64,000 nucleotides of DNA from ZC4RG20 sp963702105 (GTDB lineage: Bacteria; Pseudomonadota; Gammaproteobacteria; Steroidobacterales; Rariloculaceae), in NCBI GenBank assembly GCA_963702105.1, contig OY969712.1:2294001-2358000 (forward strand), given 5' to 3'. Every line of letters starts with the position of its first letter. Within the stretch, counting starts at the first letter, position 1. The notes under the pieces are model-generated. The model was not told where the DNA came from and ran no database searches. It saw nothing but the letters and a program-made list of their open reading frames with translations. The translations under genes were made by a program, and so were the position numbers. Below are positions 15,575 through 24,975 of the stretch, piece after piece.

Positions 15575-18046
15575 CTAGAACCTGAAGTCCATCTGCACGC
15601 CGGCCTCGCGCGGCCGTCCGACCGTCGCGAAGTCGAAGCCCCAGATGCCGTGGAAGAAGCCCGAGTTGATCAGGCGCTCGTTCGTCAGGTTCGTGCCGAA
15701 CACCGAGAGGTTCCACTTCGCATCCGAGGGCGTGTAGGCCACGCGCGCATTCAGGATGCCCGAGCCGCCGCTCTCGTCGAACCCGGCCGGCACGGCCGAC
15801 CAGAACGACGTGCGCAGGAACGGCAGCGAGCGCCAGAACTGCGACTGGTACAGGTAGTCGACCCGAGTCGTTAGCGAAGAGCCGCCGCGGAGCTGAGCGT
15901 CGTACTGGATGCCGATGCTGCCCGTCTTCTTCGGCGCATCCGAGAACGGCGTGCTCGTGGTGATGAACGGCGTGCCCGGCTTGATCGACGTGTACTTGGC
16001 GTCCAGCGTGCCGACGTTGACGTTGAACAGCAGGTTGTCGGTCGGGACGATCGTCATCTCGAGCTCGGCGCCCTGGGCTATCGCTTCGCCGACGTTGGTC
16101 GTGTTCAGCGCTGGGAGCTGATGGCCCTGACTATCGAACACCGGGCCCAGCGACTGAATGTCCTTCCAGATCGTATGGAAGACCGTGACGTTGAAGCGCA
16201 GCTTCCTGTTCGCAAGATCCGACCTGAACCCGACTTCCGTGTTCTCAAGCGTCTGCGGCAGGTACGGCGAGATCACGCGGTTGCCGGTCGCAGGATCGGT
16301 GTATACCGAGGCGCCGCCCGAGTTGAAGCCCTCGGAGTAGCTGATGTACCCCATCATGTTTGGACTGAACTGATCCTGCAGCGAGAGCTTCTTCGTATTC
16401 TTGTCGAAGCTCGAGGGTGTGCCCGGAATTCCGGCCGAAGACCCGGCGAAGACATCGCCGACGAATTCGACATTCGCGCTCGGCGCCCGCGGCGCCGTGA
16501 CGCCCGGAATGGCCGCCAGCGGCTGCGAGAACTCGTCCTGCTTGTGGTGCCGCAGACCGACCGTGAGATCGAGTGTCTTGGTCAGGTTGACCGTCACCTC
16601 GCCGAAGGCCGCCCAGCCATGCTCGTCGTACCGCGTGAGGCTGTCGAACCGGCCGCCGGGACCGCTCGCCGCGGCATACACGTCCTGGCAATCGCTGAGG
16701 TAGGTCTGGCCGGCCGGGACCGGGTGGGGATGCTCGACTGAGGTGCAGATCGGACTTGCGTACGCGGCGTTGATGTCGTAGAGCCCGGAGACGAACTCCT
16801 CGACCTGATAACGCGTGCCGCGCGTGTGGTTCGTCTGATCCCAGTAGTACGCGCCCGTCACCCAGTTGACGCGTCCCTTGCCGCCCGAAATCTGGAGCTC
16901 CTGGCTGAACACGTCGAGCTTGCCCTGGTTCACGTCCTCGACGAGCTGGTATTGGCTGTTGTCCCAGTCGACGATCGACGCCGTCTCCTGGTGCGTCTTC
17001 GCGGTAATGAACTCGAGTTTGGTCGAGTCCGTCACGTTCCAGGTGATGTCCGACGAGAGCTGCGACTGAAGGATCTTGTCCGGCAGGTTGATCTCGGAAC
17101 GGTTCTGCCACTCGCCGACCACGCCGCCCGGATACCCGGCCGTCTGGGTCTGAGCGTTGAATGCCTCGTAACCCGCGGCTTCGTAGAGATCCGGAACGCC
17201 GACCAACTGCCCGGCCTGCGGATAGGTGCCCTTGAAGACCGCGTCCTGAATTCGGGGCTCCGTGAAGAAGTTCCGGTTCTGCTCGTACTTGAAGCGCATC
17301 GACAACTTCTCGGTCGGGGACCAGAGAATGTCGCCGTTGAACACCGTCTGGTCCATGCCGCCGCCGCCCGCGCCCGTCGTGAGGCTCTTGACGTAGCCGT
17401 CGCGGTTCAGGCTCGCGCCCGTCCACTTCGTGAGCAGCTTGTCCGTGATCGGCAGATTCACCGAGAGCTTCGCGTCGCGGCGATTGTACGTGCCGACGAC
17501 GGCGGTCACGTCGGCCGAGTACTCGTCCGTCGGCTTCTTGGTCCAGATGCGGATGGCGCCGCCCGTCGAGTCGCGGCCGAAGGTCGTGCCCTGCGGGCCG
17601 CGCAGGATCTCGATGCGGTCGATGTCAACGAAGCCCGAGGTCAACAAGCCGGCCGTGCCGACCTGCCAGACACCGTCGATATAGGTGCCGACGTTCGGGA
17701 TGCCGCGCACCGTGAAGCCGGGTTGCTCCGTGCCGCCGCCGGTTCCAGTGATGACGAGATTCGGGATGGCCTGGCTCACGCGCTCGAGGGAATCGAGCCC
17801 GCGCTTCTCGAGATCGCTGTTGGTCACGGCGACGATCGAGATCGGCACCTGCTGAAGGTTCTGTTCGCGGCGTGTAGCCGTCACGACGATTTCCTCGAGC
17901 CCGGTTCCGGCACTCGCCGCCGGGGTGGCGGCCTGGCCGCCTCCTTGCGCGGCGGGTTGTTGTGCATATACGGCTGGCGCCATTCCGGCGCCGGCCGATC
18001 CGGCGAGAACGGCCGCAACCGCCGCCCGCAAAATCCTGCTATCCAT
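15575..18046 (-). CDS. TonB-dependent outer-membrane receptor
   Basis: An 823-aa outer-membrane active transporter. The signal peptide ends near AVYAQQ; the TonB box region is EEIVVTATRREQNLQQVPISI, followed by a plug domain (residues ~60-170) and a 22-strand barrel ending VGRPREAGVQMDFRF with the terminal Phe. This style (VTATRREQ, SQAIPNLVI) is common in receptors for complex organic molecules in sphingomonads and Steroidobacteraceae rather than in siderophore receptors. The ATG follows AAGGGGAGG. An inverted-repeat operator lies ~50 bp upstream. Downstream position after the ankyrin/DUF1592/DUF1552 operon hints at a shared substrate, which is inference. Confidence 0.93.
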   Translation of the reverse strand: MDSRILRAAVAAVLAGSAGAGMAPAVYAQQPAAQGGGQAATPAASAGTGLEEIVVTATRREQNLQQVPISIVAVTNSDLEKRGLDSLERVSQAIPNLVITGTGGGTEQPGFTVRGIPNVGTYIDGVWQVGTAGLLTSGFVDIDRIEILRGPQGTTFGRDSTGGAIRIWTKKPTDEYSADVTAVVGTYNRRDAKLSVNLPITDKLLTKWTGASLNRDGYVKSLTTGAGGGGMDQTVFNGDILWSPTEKLSMRFKYEQNRNFFTEPRIQDAVFKGTYPQAGQLVGVPDLYEAAGYEAFNAQTQTAGYPGGVVGEWQNRSEINLPDKILQSQLSSDITWNVTDSTKLEFITAKTHQETASIVDWDNSQYQLVEDVNQGKLDVFSQELQISGGKGRVNWVTGAYYWDQTNHTRGTRYQVEEFVSGLYDINAAYASPICTSVEHPHPVPAGQTYLSDCQDVYAAASGPGGRFDSLTRYDEHGWAAFGEVTVNLTKTLDLTVGLRHHKQDEFSQPLAAIPGVTAPRAPSANVEFVGDVFAGSSAGIPGTPSSFDKNTKKLSLQDQFSPNMMGYISYSEGFNSGGASVYTDPATGNRVISPYLPQTLENTEVGFRSDLANRKLRFNVTVFHTIWKDIQSLGPVFDSQGHQLPALNTTNVGEAIAQGAELEMTIVPTDNLLFNVNVGTLDAKYTSIKPGTPFITTSTPFSDAPKKTGSIGIQYDAQLRGGSSLTTRVDYLYQSQFWRSLPFLRTSFWSAVPAGFDESGGSGILNARVAYTPSDAKWNLSVFGTNLTNERLINSGFFHGIWGFDFATVGRPREAGVQMDFRF

Positions 18047-18092
18047 CGAAGACCTCCCCTTGTGAGTTCCGGGCTATTGCCGGTCGTGTTAT

Positions 18093-18116
18093 GTACTGAA
18101 CAAATCAGTACGTACT
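18093..18116. promoter_or_regulatory. Putative operator upstream of the TonB receptor gene
   Basis: GTACTGA (18093-18099), spacer ACAAA, TCAGTAC (18105-18111) is a perfect 7-bp inverted repeat. It overlaps a second perfect palindrome AGTACGTACT (18107-18116). It sits in the AT-rich leader just upstream of the receptor gene. Symmetry and size suit a TetR- or LacI-type dimer; the regulator is not encoded alongside. Confidence 0.55.
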
Positions 18117-18295
18117 AAAGATATATTTTTGCTGCTCGGCGCTACGGCCTCGTAGGCAGCCCGTTTATTCCTGCGGGCGAGGTGACCCGCCGCAGATCCT
18201 GTTCAGTCGCCGCGGCGCCGTGGACGGCGCCGCCGGCTGTGCCGCTTCCCCTGCGAAGCGGCTCGTTGCCCCCCCCTTGAACGAGACCTCGCGCC

Positions 18296-19628
18296 CTATG
18301 CGAGCGAGAGCCGCCCCGTGCTTCTGCCGATTTTCGGTAGCTCCGCCCCGGCCAGATCCGCGAGCGCCAACAGCAGGTTGGAACGTCGGCTCGCTGTTCT
18401 TGACCGCGATGTGGCGGTTGCCCTTGAGGCGACCGTTCGCCGCACCGAGCAGGGCGGCCGGCGGATTGTGCCGGTCATGCACTTGCCCGTCGCTCATGCC
18501 CGCGCCGAAGTAGATCACGGCCGAGTCGAGCAACGTCCCGTCGCCTTCGCGCGTCGTCTTGAGCCGGTCGATGAACGCCGCCAGCTTGACGACGTGGTAC
18601 GTGCAGATCTTCGCGTAGAGTTCGATGCCCTCGGGCGTGCCGCCGTTGTGCGAGGTCGGATGGTGCGGCTGCGGTACGCCGAGGAACTGGTAGCTGCGGC
18701 CGCTGCCTTCGTGACCGACCATGAAGCTGAACACGCGCGTAATGTCGCCCTGGAACGCGAGATGCAGCAGGTCGTAGGTCACGCTCATGTGATCGTCGAA
18801 CGAGTCGGGGATGCCGACCGGCGCAGCCGGAACGTCCTTGAGCCCGGCGGCACGAGACTGGGACTTCTGCAGTTGCTGCTCGACGCGGCGGATGTTCGTC
18901 AGGTACTCGTCGAGCATGGTCTTGTCGGCCGGCCCGAGCTTGCGCTCGAGCTTCGAGGTCTCTTCGACCACGGAGTCGAGCAGGCTGCGCTTCAGCGCGA
19001 GCCGGGCTACGCGCTCCTCGGGCGAGCCGGCCTCGCCGAACATGCGCTCGAACGTCACCTGCGGATTGATCGAGACCGGCAGCGGGCTCGAGTCGTCGCG
19101 CCAGGCCATCGTGTTGAAGAACACGCACGGATAGCCGTCGCAGGCACCCGCCGCCGTGCCCATGTCCTCGGTGCCGAGCTCGAGCGACCGCAGCGGCGTA
19201 TCTTCGGCCACAACGTCCGCGATGTACTGATCGACGGACTTCTTCGACTCAACGTCCCCGAAGCTGCCCAGCTTGTTGACGGGACCGCGGCCGTTGAGCC
19301 AGGCCGCGCTCGCGCCCATGTGGACGCCGCCGTTGTCGGGGCCGCCCGGCGGCGCCTGCATCTGGCTGATCGTCACGAGGTAGTCACGGTACGGCTCGAG
19401 CGGCTTCATGATCGGCTTGAAATCGAAGTCGCTCCCCGTCTTTTCCGGATGCCACAGCCCCGGATAGATGCCGTTCGGGACGTAGACCGCGCCGAACCGG
19501 AACGGCTGCTTCGCGCCGCGCGACTGGCCGAAAGCCGGCGCCATCGCGTCGAGGAACGGCAGCGCGATCGCGGCGCCGACGCCCTTGAGAACGGTACGAC
19601 GGGGCAAGTGCTTCTTCGAGATAAACAT
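18296..19628 (-). CDS. DUF1552 family Tat-exported protein, frameshifted near its 3' end
   Basis: A protein of about 440 aa with a Tat-like signal (PRRTVLKGVGAAIALPFLDAM), then the DUF1552 hallmarks RFGAVYVPNGIYPGLWHP, HMGASAAWL, SVDQYIADVV, SLELGTEDMG and FGAGMSDGQVHDRHNPPAALLG. The expected ending NLLLALADLAGAELPKIG...GRLSLA is present but in another frame: one extra base near 18380-18386 separates them, and uncorrected reading runs on to 18165 with ~70 meaningless residues. The start at 19628 follows GGGAG. It lies 4 bp after the DUF1592 gene. The function of DUF1552 is unknown; it is usually paired with DUF1592 cytochromes. Confidence 0.85.
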
Positions 19629-19632
19629 AGGT

Positions 19633-22074
19633 CTACTCCCTCGTTTGTGCGACCGTCTCAACGTCGTCTTGCTTGCCGGGCTTGGTGCGCATCTGGAATG
19701 GATAGCTCTTCACGATATCCAGGATGATGGACTGAAGTCGGTAGTCGGGCGCGGTATCGGCGACGATCGCGCGCACGACGGGCATATCGGCCGGCTCGAG
19801 TCCGCGGCCGAGCGCGTAAATGAGCAGCTTCTTCGTCACGGTGCCCGGGAACACGTCGGGCCTGCTCAATATCGCGTTGCGCAGCGCCACGGGACCATTC
19901 ACGGGCGTGCCGTCGGCCAAAATGCCGGCCGAGTCTATCGGCAAGCCGTCGCGCGTCTTCTCGCGCCAGATCCCTACCGGATCGTAGTTCTCGAGCGCGA
20001 AGCCGACCGGGTCGATGATGCTGTGGCACGAGGCGCAGACCGGGTTCCGGTGGTGACGCTCGAGCGTCTGCCGGACGGTCATCGGCTTGCCCGCAATTGC
20101 ACTGGCCTCGAGCGCCGGAACGACGGGCGGCGGCAGCGGCGGCGGATCGTCGAGGAAATTCGAGTTGATGAACTTGCCGCGGATCACGGGCGAGGTGCGG
20201 TTGCCGTCCGAGGTCAGCGCGAGCAGGCTGCCCTGGCCGAGCAGCCCGAAGCGGTTCGGGTCCGTCAACTTGACCTTCCGGAACCTCGAACCGTAAACAC
20301 CCGGAATCCCGTAGTGCCGGGCGAGCCGCTCGTTGACGAACGTGTAGTCCGCCGTCAGCAGCTCGTTTACGCTGTGGTTTTCCTTGAGCACGTTGCCGAA
20401 CAGCATCTCGGTCTCGCGCCGAAACGCCTGCCGCAGGTTCTCGTCGAAGTTCGGGAACATGAGCACGTCGGGCTTGACACGCTCCTCGAGGTTGCGCAGC
20501 TGCAGCCACTGCCCCGTGAAGTTATCGACGAGCGCCTCGGCGCGCTCGTCCGCAAGCATGCGTTTGACCTGGGCCTCGAGCACATCGGGCTCGTGCAGCT
20601 TCTTTGCGGCGGCGAGGTCCAGCAGCTCGTCGTCGGGAATGCTCGACCACAGGAAGAACGAGAGCCGCGACGCAAGCTCGAGATCGGTGATCCGGTGCGT
20701 CGTGCCCGCGCGCATGTCCTCCGGATCGCCCTCGGCGCGGAACAGGAACGACGGGCTCACGAGGATGCGCGCCAGCCCGTCGCGTATGCCGACGTCGAAG
20801 TCCTCGCCCTGCTCCCGGGCGCGATCGTAAAACGCCATCGGCGCGGCAATGTCCGAGTCCGCGACGGGCCGCCTGAAGGCGTGCCGCGCGAGCGTCAGAA
20901 AGATACGGCGCGCGCAGGCCGGCTCCTCGGCCGTCGATTTGGGGTGACAGACGAAAATACGTTCTCGAACCGGGTTGTCGCTGACGCCCGTGATGTCGTA
21001 GGGCCCGTCGATGTTGGCCGTCTGCAACCGAGGCAGGCCGGAGGGGTTGTGTGCCTCGAGCGATGCGCGCAGCGGCTGTTGAATTACGTTCTGCTCGACG
21101 GCCGGGCGGTCTACCCAGGTGAAGCCCACTTCGTGCGGGCCGGCGGTGATGTGGATCGGCGGGGACGTCATGCGCTTGTCGATGTCCGCCCGCGCCGTAT
21201 TGATGTTGTCCACGCTCTCGGCGTGGTCCTTGGGCCCGCCGACCTCGGCCGTAAAGACCTGCTTACCGTCTACGGTCACGACGAATTCGAACGGCCGGTC
21301 GTGACCCTCGAGCCCTGCGTACCCCTCGGCCACGGTCCAGACGAGCCGGCCCGAGAGCACATAGTTCGCGTCCGCCGGGAACACGTGATGCACGACGGTT
21401 CCGCCGCGCGTGCCGAGCGGGAGACCGGGCATGTGCTCGTTCTGCGTGAGCTCGATCGGGATCTTGTACGCCGTCGAGGAAGGCGCGGCCGTCGGGTCGC
21501 CGACCGCGAGCGTGCTGACGCGCAGCGCCGCCGTGAGGTAGCGCTCGAGCAGCAGCGGCGAAGTGCGGAGCACGGCCGCGATGTTGTCGAAGCCGAAGTC
21601 GCCGCCATCGCTCGGCAGCATGCTCGTGACGTCGACGTCGAGCCCCAGCAGGTCGCGGACCGCGTTTCCGTATTCGGCTCGGTTCAAGCGGTGAACGGGA
21701 ATGGCGCCCGCATAAGGGTGCGCGGCCGCGGCGGCATCGAGCTTGGCTTCGAGCGCCGCGACGAGGCGCTCGCGATCGGCTTCCGGCGGCTGTGGCCGAT
21801 CGCGGGGCGGCATGACGCCGAGGTGCAGTTTGTGGATCGCAGCCTCGAACGTCTTGGCATGACTGTCCACGTCGCCCGGTTTCAGACCCTGAAACGAAAT
21901 GCTGGCCGTGAAATCGATGTCGTTATGACAATCGCTGCAGTACTTGTGCAGCAGCGGCCATTCGGCCTTGAGCACGGCATCCGGGCTGCGGCTGGTCCAA
22001 AAATGCAGGCCGAGGCCGGCCGCGGCCACGGCTGCGACCGCGCCGCCGGCGGTGAAATAAACGCCTCGCCTCAT
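19633..22074 (-). CDS. DUF1592/DUF1588-type multidomain cytochrome (planctomycete-type)
   Basis: An 813-aa exported or anchored protein. After an N-terminal hydrophobic segment (VYFTAGGAVAAVAAAGLGLHF) comes a PSD1-type cytochrome domain with CSDCH (residues 46-50) and LGVMPPRDRP. The known domain series follows: DUF1587 (HRLNRAEYGNAVRDLLGL), DUF1595 (LTLARHAFRRPVADSDI), DUF1592 (ELASRLSFFLWSSIPDDELL), DUF1588 (GNRTSPVIRGKFI) and DUF1585 near the end, with a second haem motif CASCH at 680-684. Start and previous stop overlap as ATGA. The architecture implies a periplasmic haem redox protein; substrate and reaction are unknown. Confidence 0.9.
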   Translation of the reverse strand: MRRGVYFTAGGAVAAVAAAGLGLHFWTSRSPDAVLKAEWPLLHKYCSDCHNDIDFTASISFQGLKPGDVDSHAKTFEAAIHKLHLGVMPPRDRPQPPEADRERLVAALEAKLDAAAAAHPYAGAIPVHRLNRAEYGNAVRDLLGLDVDVTSMLPSDGGDFGFDNIAAVLRTSPLLLERYLTAALRVSTLAVGDPTAAPSSTAYKIPIELTQNEHMPGLPLGTRGGTVVHHVFPADANYVLSGRLVWTVAEGYAGLEGHDRPFEFVVTVDGKQVFTAEVGGPKDHAESVDNINTARADIDKRMTSPPIHITAGPHEVGFTWVDRPAVEQNVIQQPLRASLEAHNPSGLPRLQTANIDGPYDITGVSDNPVRERIFVCHPKSTAEEPACARRIFLTLARHAFRRPVADSDIAAPMAFYDRAREQGEDFDVGIRDGLARILVSPSFLFRAEGDPEDMRAGTTHRITDLELASRLSFFLWSSIPDDELLDLAAAKKLHEPDVLEAQVKRMLADERAEALVDNFTGQWLQLRNLEERVKPDVLMFPNFDENLRQAFRRETEMLFGNVLKENHSVNELLTADYTFVNERLARHYGIPGVYGSRFRKVKLTDPNRFGLLGQGSLLALTSDGNRTSPVIRGKFINSNFLDDPPPLPPPVVPALEASAIAGKPMTVRQTLERHHRNPVCASCHSIIDPVGFALENYDPVGIWREKTRDGLPIDSAGILADGTPVNGPVALRNAILSRPDVFPGTVTKKLLIYALGRGLEPADMPVVRAIVADTAPDYRLQSIILDIVKSYPFQMRTKPGKQDDVETVAQTRE

Positions 22075-23711
22075 TGCGTGTTCCTCGCCAGTTCCTCCGG
22101 CGGCGCCTCGCCATGCAATACGATCGGAACGCCTCGTGCCTGCATGAGGCTCTTCAGAAGATCGGCCACCTGCTCTTTGGTCGGACCCTCGTCCTTCACG
22201 GGCATCATCGGCCTCGGCTTCGGCTTCTGGCCCTTGCCCAGGCGACCGAGCGCAACGTCGAGAGGCGTGAGCCCGAAGGAGTTCACCGCGTCCAGCTTGG
22301 CGCCCGCATCGGCCAGCGCGCGAATCACGTCGAGCTTGCGGTACTCGGCGGCCGCGTGCAGGGCCGTGGTGCCGTCCGGCGCCGCGGCGTTCGGGTTCGC
22401 GCCGGCCTTGAGCAGCACGCTCACGGCATCAACGGGTTTCCTATCCGAAGGCTCTCGAAACGGCGGCGGCCCTTCACGCACGTTGCCGGGACCGCCCGAC
22501 TCCGAAACCCCGCGGCCGCCGTTCACGGCCACGACGAGCGCAGGCTTGCCGACGTTGGCGTTCGCGGCGCCCTCGGCGTCGACCTTCGGCGGCGTCCAAT
22601 CCACCTTCGCGCCGTGCGCGAGCAGCAGCTTGAGCGATTCGACGTCGCCCTCGACGGCCGCCCGATAGAACGGCGAGGCGTTCTCCGCCGGATCGCAGCA
22701 CATGGATGACCAGTGCAGCGCGCCCGCGTAGGGCTTGTTCGGATCGGCGCCCTTGTCGAGAAGCAGCGTCACGAGGTCGAGCGCCGTGAGCTTGTTCGGG
22801 TGATCCGGGCGCAGATACGAGCCGTCGTGCGCGTACCAGTCGGTCGTCGCGTCGCGCATTTGAACCGCATAGAAGAGCGAGCCGTCGTTCGGGTCCGAAC
22901 CGAGCCCAATCAGCGTCGCGGCCATATCGAAGCGATCGTTGACGATGGCGATCATCGTCGCCGTGAGGCCGTCGCCGTTGGTGAGCTTGAGATCGGCACC
23001 GGCCTCGACGAGCCTGCGCACGATCTTCTCCTCGCCATTGCGCGCGGCCCACATCAGGGCCGTGAAGCCGCCGGTCGGGAAATCCGCGTTCTTACGCTTC
23101 GTCAACGAATCGACGTGCGCGCGGCGATTCGGGTCCGCGCCCGCGGCGAGCAGCGCGTCCACGATGTCGAGATGACCCTCGGCCGAGGCCCACATAAGCG
23201 GAGTCTGCTGCGCGAAGGTATCGTCGGCATTCGGGTCGGCGCCGGCCTTGAGCAGGGCTTCGACGGCGTCCCGATGCCCGCTGCGCGCGGCGGCCATCAA
23301 GGGTGTTTCGCCGTCCGGGTGCCGCTCGTGCACGTCCGCGCCCGCGCCGAGCAGGGCTTCTATGATCGAGGCGTCGCCGTTACGGCTCGCCTGCAGCAGC
23401 GGCGTGACGCCGTAGCTGTTGGGGGTATCGATCTTGGCGTGGGCCGCGAGCAGCGCCTTCACCGTATCGAGGTCGGAATTGTAGACGGCCCAGAGCAGCG
23501 CCGTGGAGCCGTCCGCGGCCGGCGCATTGACGTCCCCGCCGTGGTCCGCGAGCTCGCGGACCTTTGCCGCGTCCCCGGCCTGGGCAGCCTCCGCGATCGG
23601 GCTGCCCGCCGCGCTCGCGGACTGGGCCGGGCACGCCGCCCAAGCCACGACCAACAAACCTGCCCCCAGCGCGCCACCGCGCCATAATCCGAACCGTCTC
23701 CGCTCGCGCAT
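22071..23711 (-). CDS. Exported ankyrin-repeat protein, first gene of the DUF1592/DUF1552 operon
   Basis: About 546 aa. A signal peptide (GALGAGLLVVAWAACPAQSASA) is followed by roughly ten ankyrin repeats, e.g. DGSTALLWAVYNSDLDTVKALL, NSYGVTPLLQASRNGD, DGETPLMAAARSGHRDAVEALL and DGTTALHAAAEYRKLDVIRALADAG, quoted in pieces. Ankyrin stacks bind other proteins, so a periplasmic scaffold for the DUF1592/DUF1552 pair is plausible. The ATG at 23711 follows GAGGGAGGGGG; an upstream frame start at 23738 is less well supported. It is linked to the next gene by a 4-bp overlap. Confidence 0.88.
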   Translation of the reverse strand: MRERRRFGLWRGGALGAGLLVVAWAACPAQSASAAGSPIAEAAQAGDAAKVRELADHGGDVNAPAADGSTALLWAVYNSDLDTVKALLAAHAKIDTPNSYGVTPLLQASRNGDASIIEALLGAGADVHERHPDGETPLMAAARSGHRDAVEALLKAGADPNADDTFAQQTPLMWASAEGHLDIVDALLAAGADPNRRAHVDSLTKRKNADFPTGGFTALMWAARNGEEKIVRRLVEAGADLKLTNGDGLTATMIAIVNDRFDMAATLIGLGSDPNDGSLFYAVQMRDATTDWYAHDGSYLRPDHPNKLTALDLVTLLLDKGADPNKPYAGALHWSSMCCDPAENASPFYRAAVEGDVESLKLLLAHGAKVDWTPPKVDAEGAANANVGKPALVVAVNGGRGVSESGGPGNVREGPPPFREPSDRKPVDAVSVLLKAGANPNAAAPDGTTALHAAAEYRKLDVIRALADAGAKLDAVNSFGLTPLDVALGRLGKGQKPKPRPMMPVKDEGPTKEQVADLLKSLMQARGVPIVLHGEAPPEELARNTQ

Positions 23712-23937
23712 CAGCCCCCTCCCTCGCCGGAAAACCACAGCCGATCGCTACGTAGCTTGTGCCATCAGCCGCTCTCGCCGCCCGCCTGCCACTTTTTTAC
23801 ATCATTGATCAATACAGCCTCGCCTGCAAGACGTTAGTGAGGTCGGTACGCCTCGCCATCGTCCTCCAAGCCATTCCGTTGCTCATGCACCACAAATTTG
23901 TCGCGGCAGCACAACGGATTCCGCTCCAGACCCCGGT

Positions 23938-24975
23938 TCAAGTCGGTTCGGCCTGCCGCAAAGGTACGGCAACCTCCTCGGCCCGCCTTCGCGCCCGCTT
24001 GGCTTCGAGCAGCCAATGGGGGCACCGTGCCTTGCTCGCATAGAGGCGCTCGCAATCGTCGCAGCGCACGCATTCCGTCACGACGATGCGCCGCTGCCGG
24101 ATGGCGCCCCACTCGCAGGTCTTCTCGCACAGCCGGCAGGTGCTGCACTCCGACCAGCGCTTGATGCGGAACACCGTGAGCAGCGAAAGCAGACCGAGCG
24201 CCGCGCCGACCGGACACAGGAACCGACAATATAGATTGCGGACAAACACGCTCGCGAGAAGCAGCACGCCGAGCGCCGTCCATAGGGCCGCCGAGGCCGA
24301 AAAAGTGAACATCCAGAATGGTTCGATATACCGGTAGAACCCGATCTGGCGCGTGGCGAGGTAGAACGCGACGGCGCCGAACAGGATGGCGTACTTGACC
24401 ATGCTCGCGGGCCGCTCGAACCGCGCCGGCACATCGATCCGCCATCTTGCGGGAACGACCGCATCGATGAGCTGCGTCAGCGCCCCGAACGCGCACAGCC
24501 GCCCGCAGTACAAACGCCCGAAGAGCACCGTGGTCGCGAGCACGAACACCGCGAACGTGTACCAGGCCAGGCTGTAAGCCAGGATCGGCAAGTTCGCCGT
24601 GACCACTCCGAAAACGTTCACGATCGACAAGAGCTGACTCTTGTACACGCCCATGTAGAGCACGCACACGACGAGCGTCACGTACTTGAGCGCGACGCTT
24701 TTGCGGAAGAAGCTCACGAGCGCGAGAACCGCAAAGCCCGCGAACAGCGCGATATCCGGCGCCTGACGGCCCAGCAACGCGAGCGCCGTGGGGCCGGCCG
24801 CGTCCGAGTCGTCAAAATTCCAGCCGGCGCCCGCGGGGGCCTGCTGCCCATGCGCGGCGCCCCCGGAGAACAGGCACGCGAGCAAACACGCAATCTGGCA
24901 CGCGAAGAGCGTGTAAAGGACCGCCGACCCTCTTCGGCCGCACGTCGAATACGCGCCCGCGCCTTTCACGCTCAC
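23938..24975 (-). CDS. NosR/NapH-like membrane polyferredoxin (4Fe-4S)
   Basis: A 345-aa inner-membrane protein with an N-terminal signal or anchor and several transmembrane helices. Two membrane-edge cysteine motifs of the NapH/NosR type, GRLYCGRLCAFGAL and NLYCRFLCPVGAAL, are followed by a cytoplasmic ferredoxin-like part, CSTCRLCEKTCEWGAI and CVRCDDCERLYASKARCP. In the second cluster the final Cys spacing is longer than the usual CxxxCP. The GTG start overlaps the stop of the FMN-binding gene (GTGA). Together they reproduce NosR split into two chains: electrons would pass between cytoplasm or quinol and a periplasmic flavin. There is no nosZ nearby. Confidence 0.85.
   Translation of the reverse strand: MSVKGAGAYSTCGRRGSAVLYTLFACQIACLLACLFSGGAAHGQQAPAGAGWNFDDSDAAGPTALALLGRQAPDIALFAGFAVLALVSFFRKSVALKYVTLVVCVLYMGVYKSQLLSIVNVFGVVTANLPILAYSLAWYTFAVFVLATTVLFGRLYCGRLCAFGALTQLIDAVVPARWRIDVPARFERPASMVKYAILFGAVAFYLATRQIGFYRYIEPFWMFTFSASAALWTALGVLLLASVFVRNLYCRFLCPVGAALGLLSLLTVFRIKRWSECSTCRLCEKTCEWGAIRQRRIVVTECVRCDDCERLYASKARCPHWLLEAKRARRRAEEVAVPLRQAEPT

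Noticed and set aside
16826..18118. 430-codon plus-strand frame opposite the TonB receptor
   Set aside because: Antisense shadow of the receptor; no ribosome site or domain.
19585..22668. 1027-codon plus-strand open frame across the DUF1592 and ankyrin genes
   Set aside because: Spans parts of three genes with clear families on the other strand; its product is low-complexity and has no signal or domain.
23747..23756. GCTACGTAGC palindrome upstream of the ankyrin gene as an operator
   Set aside because: Ten bases of symmetry are common by chance and nothing else supports it.
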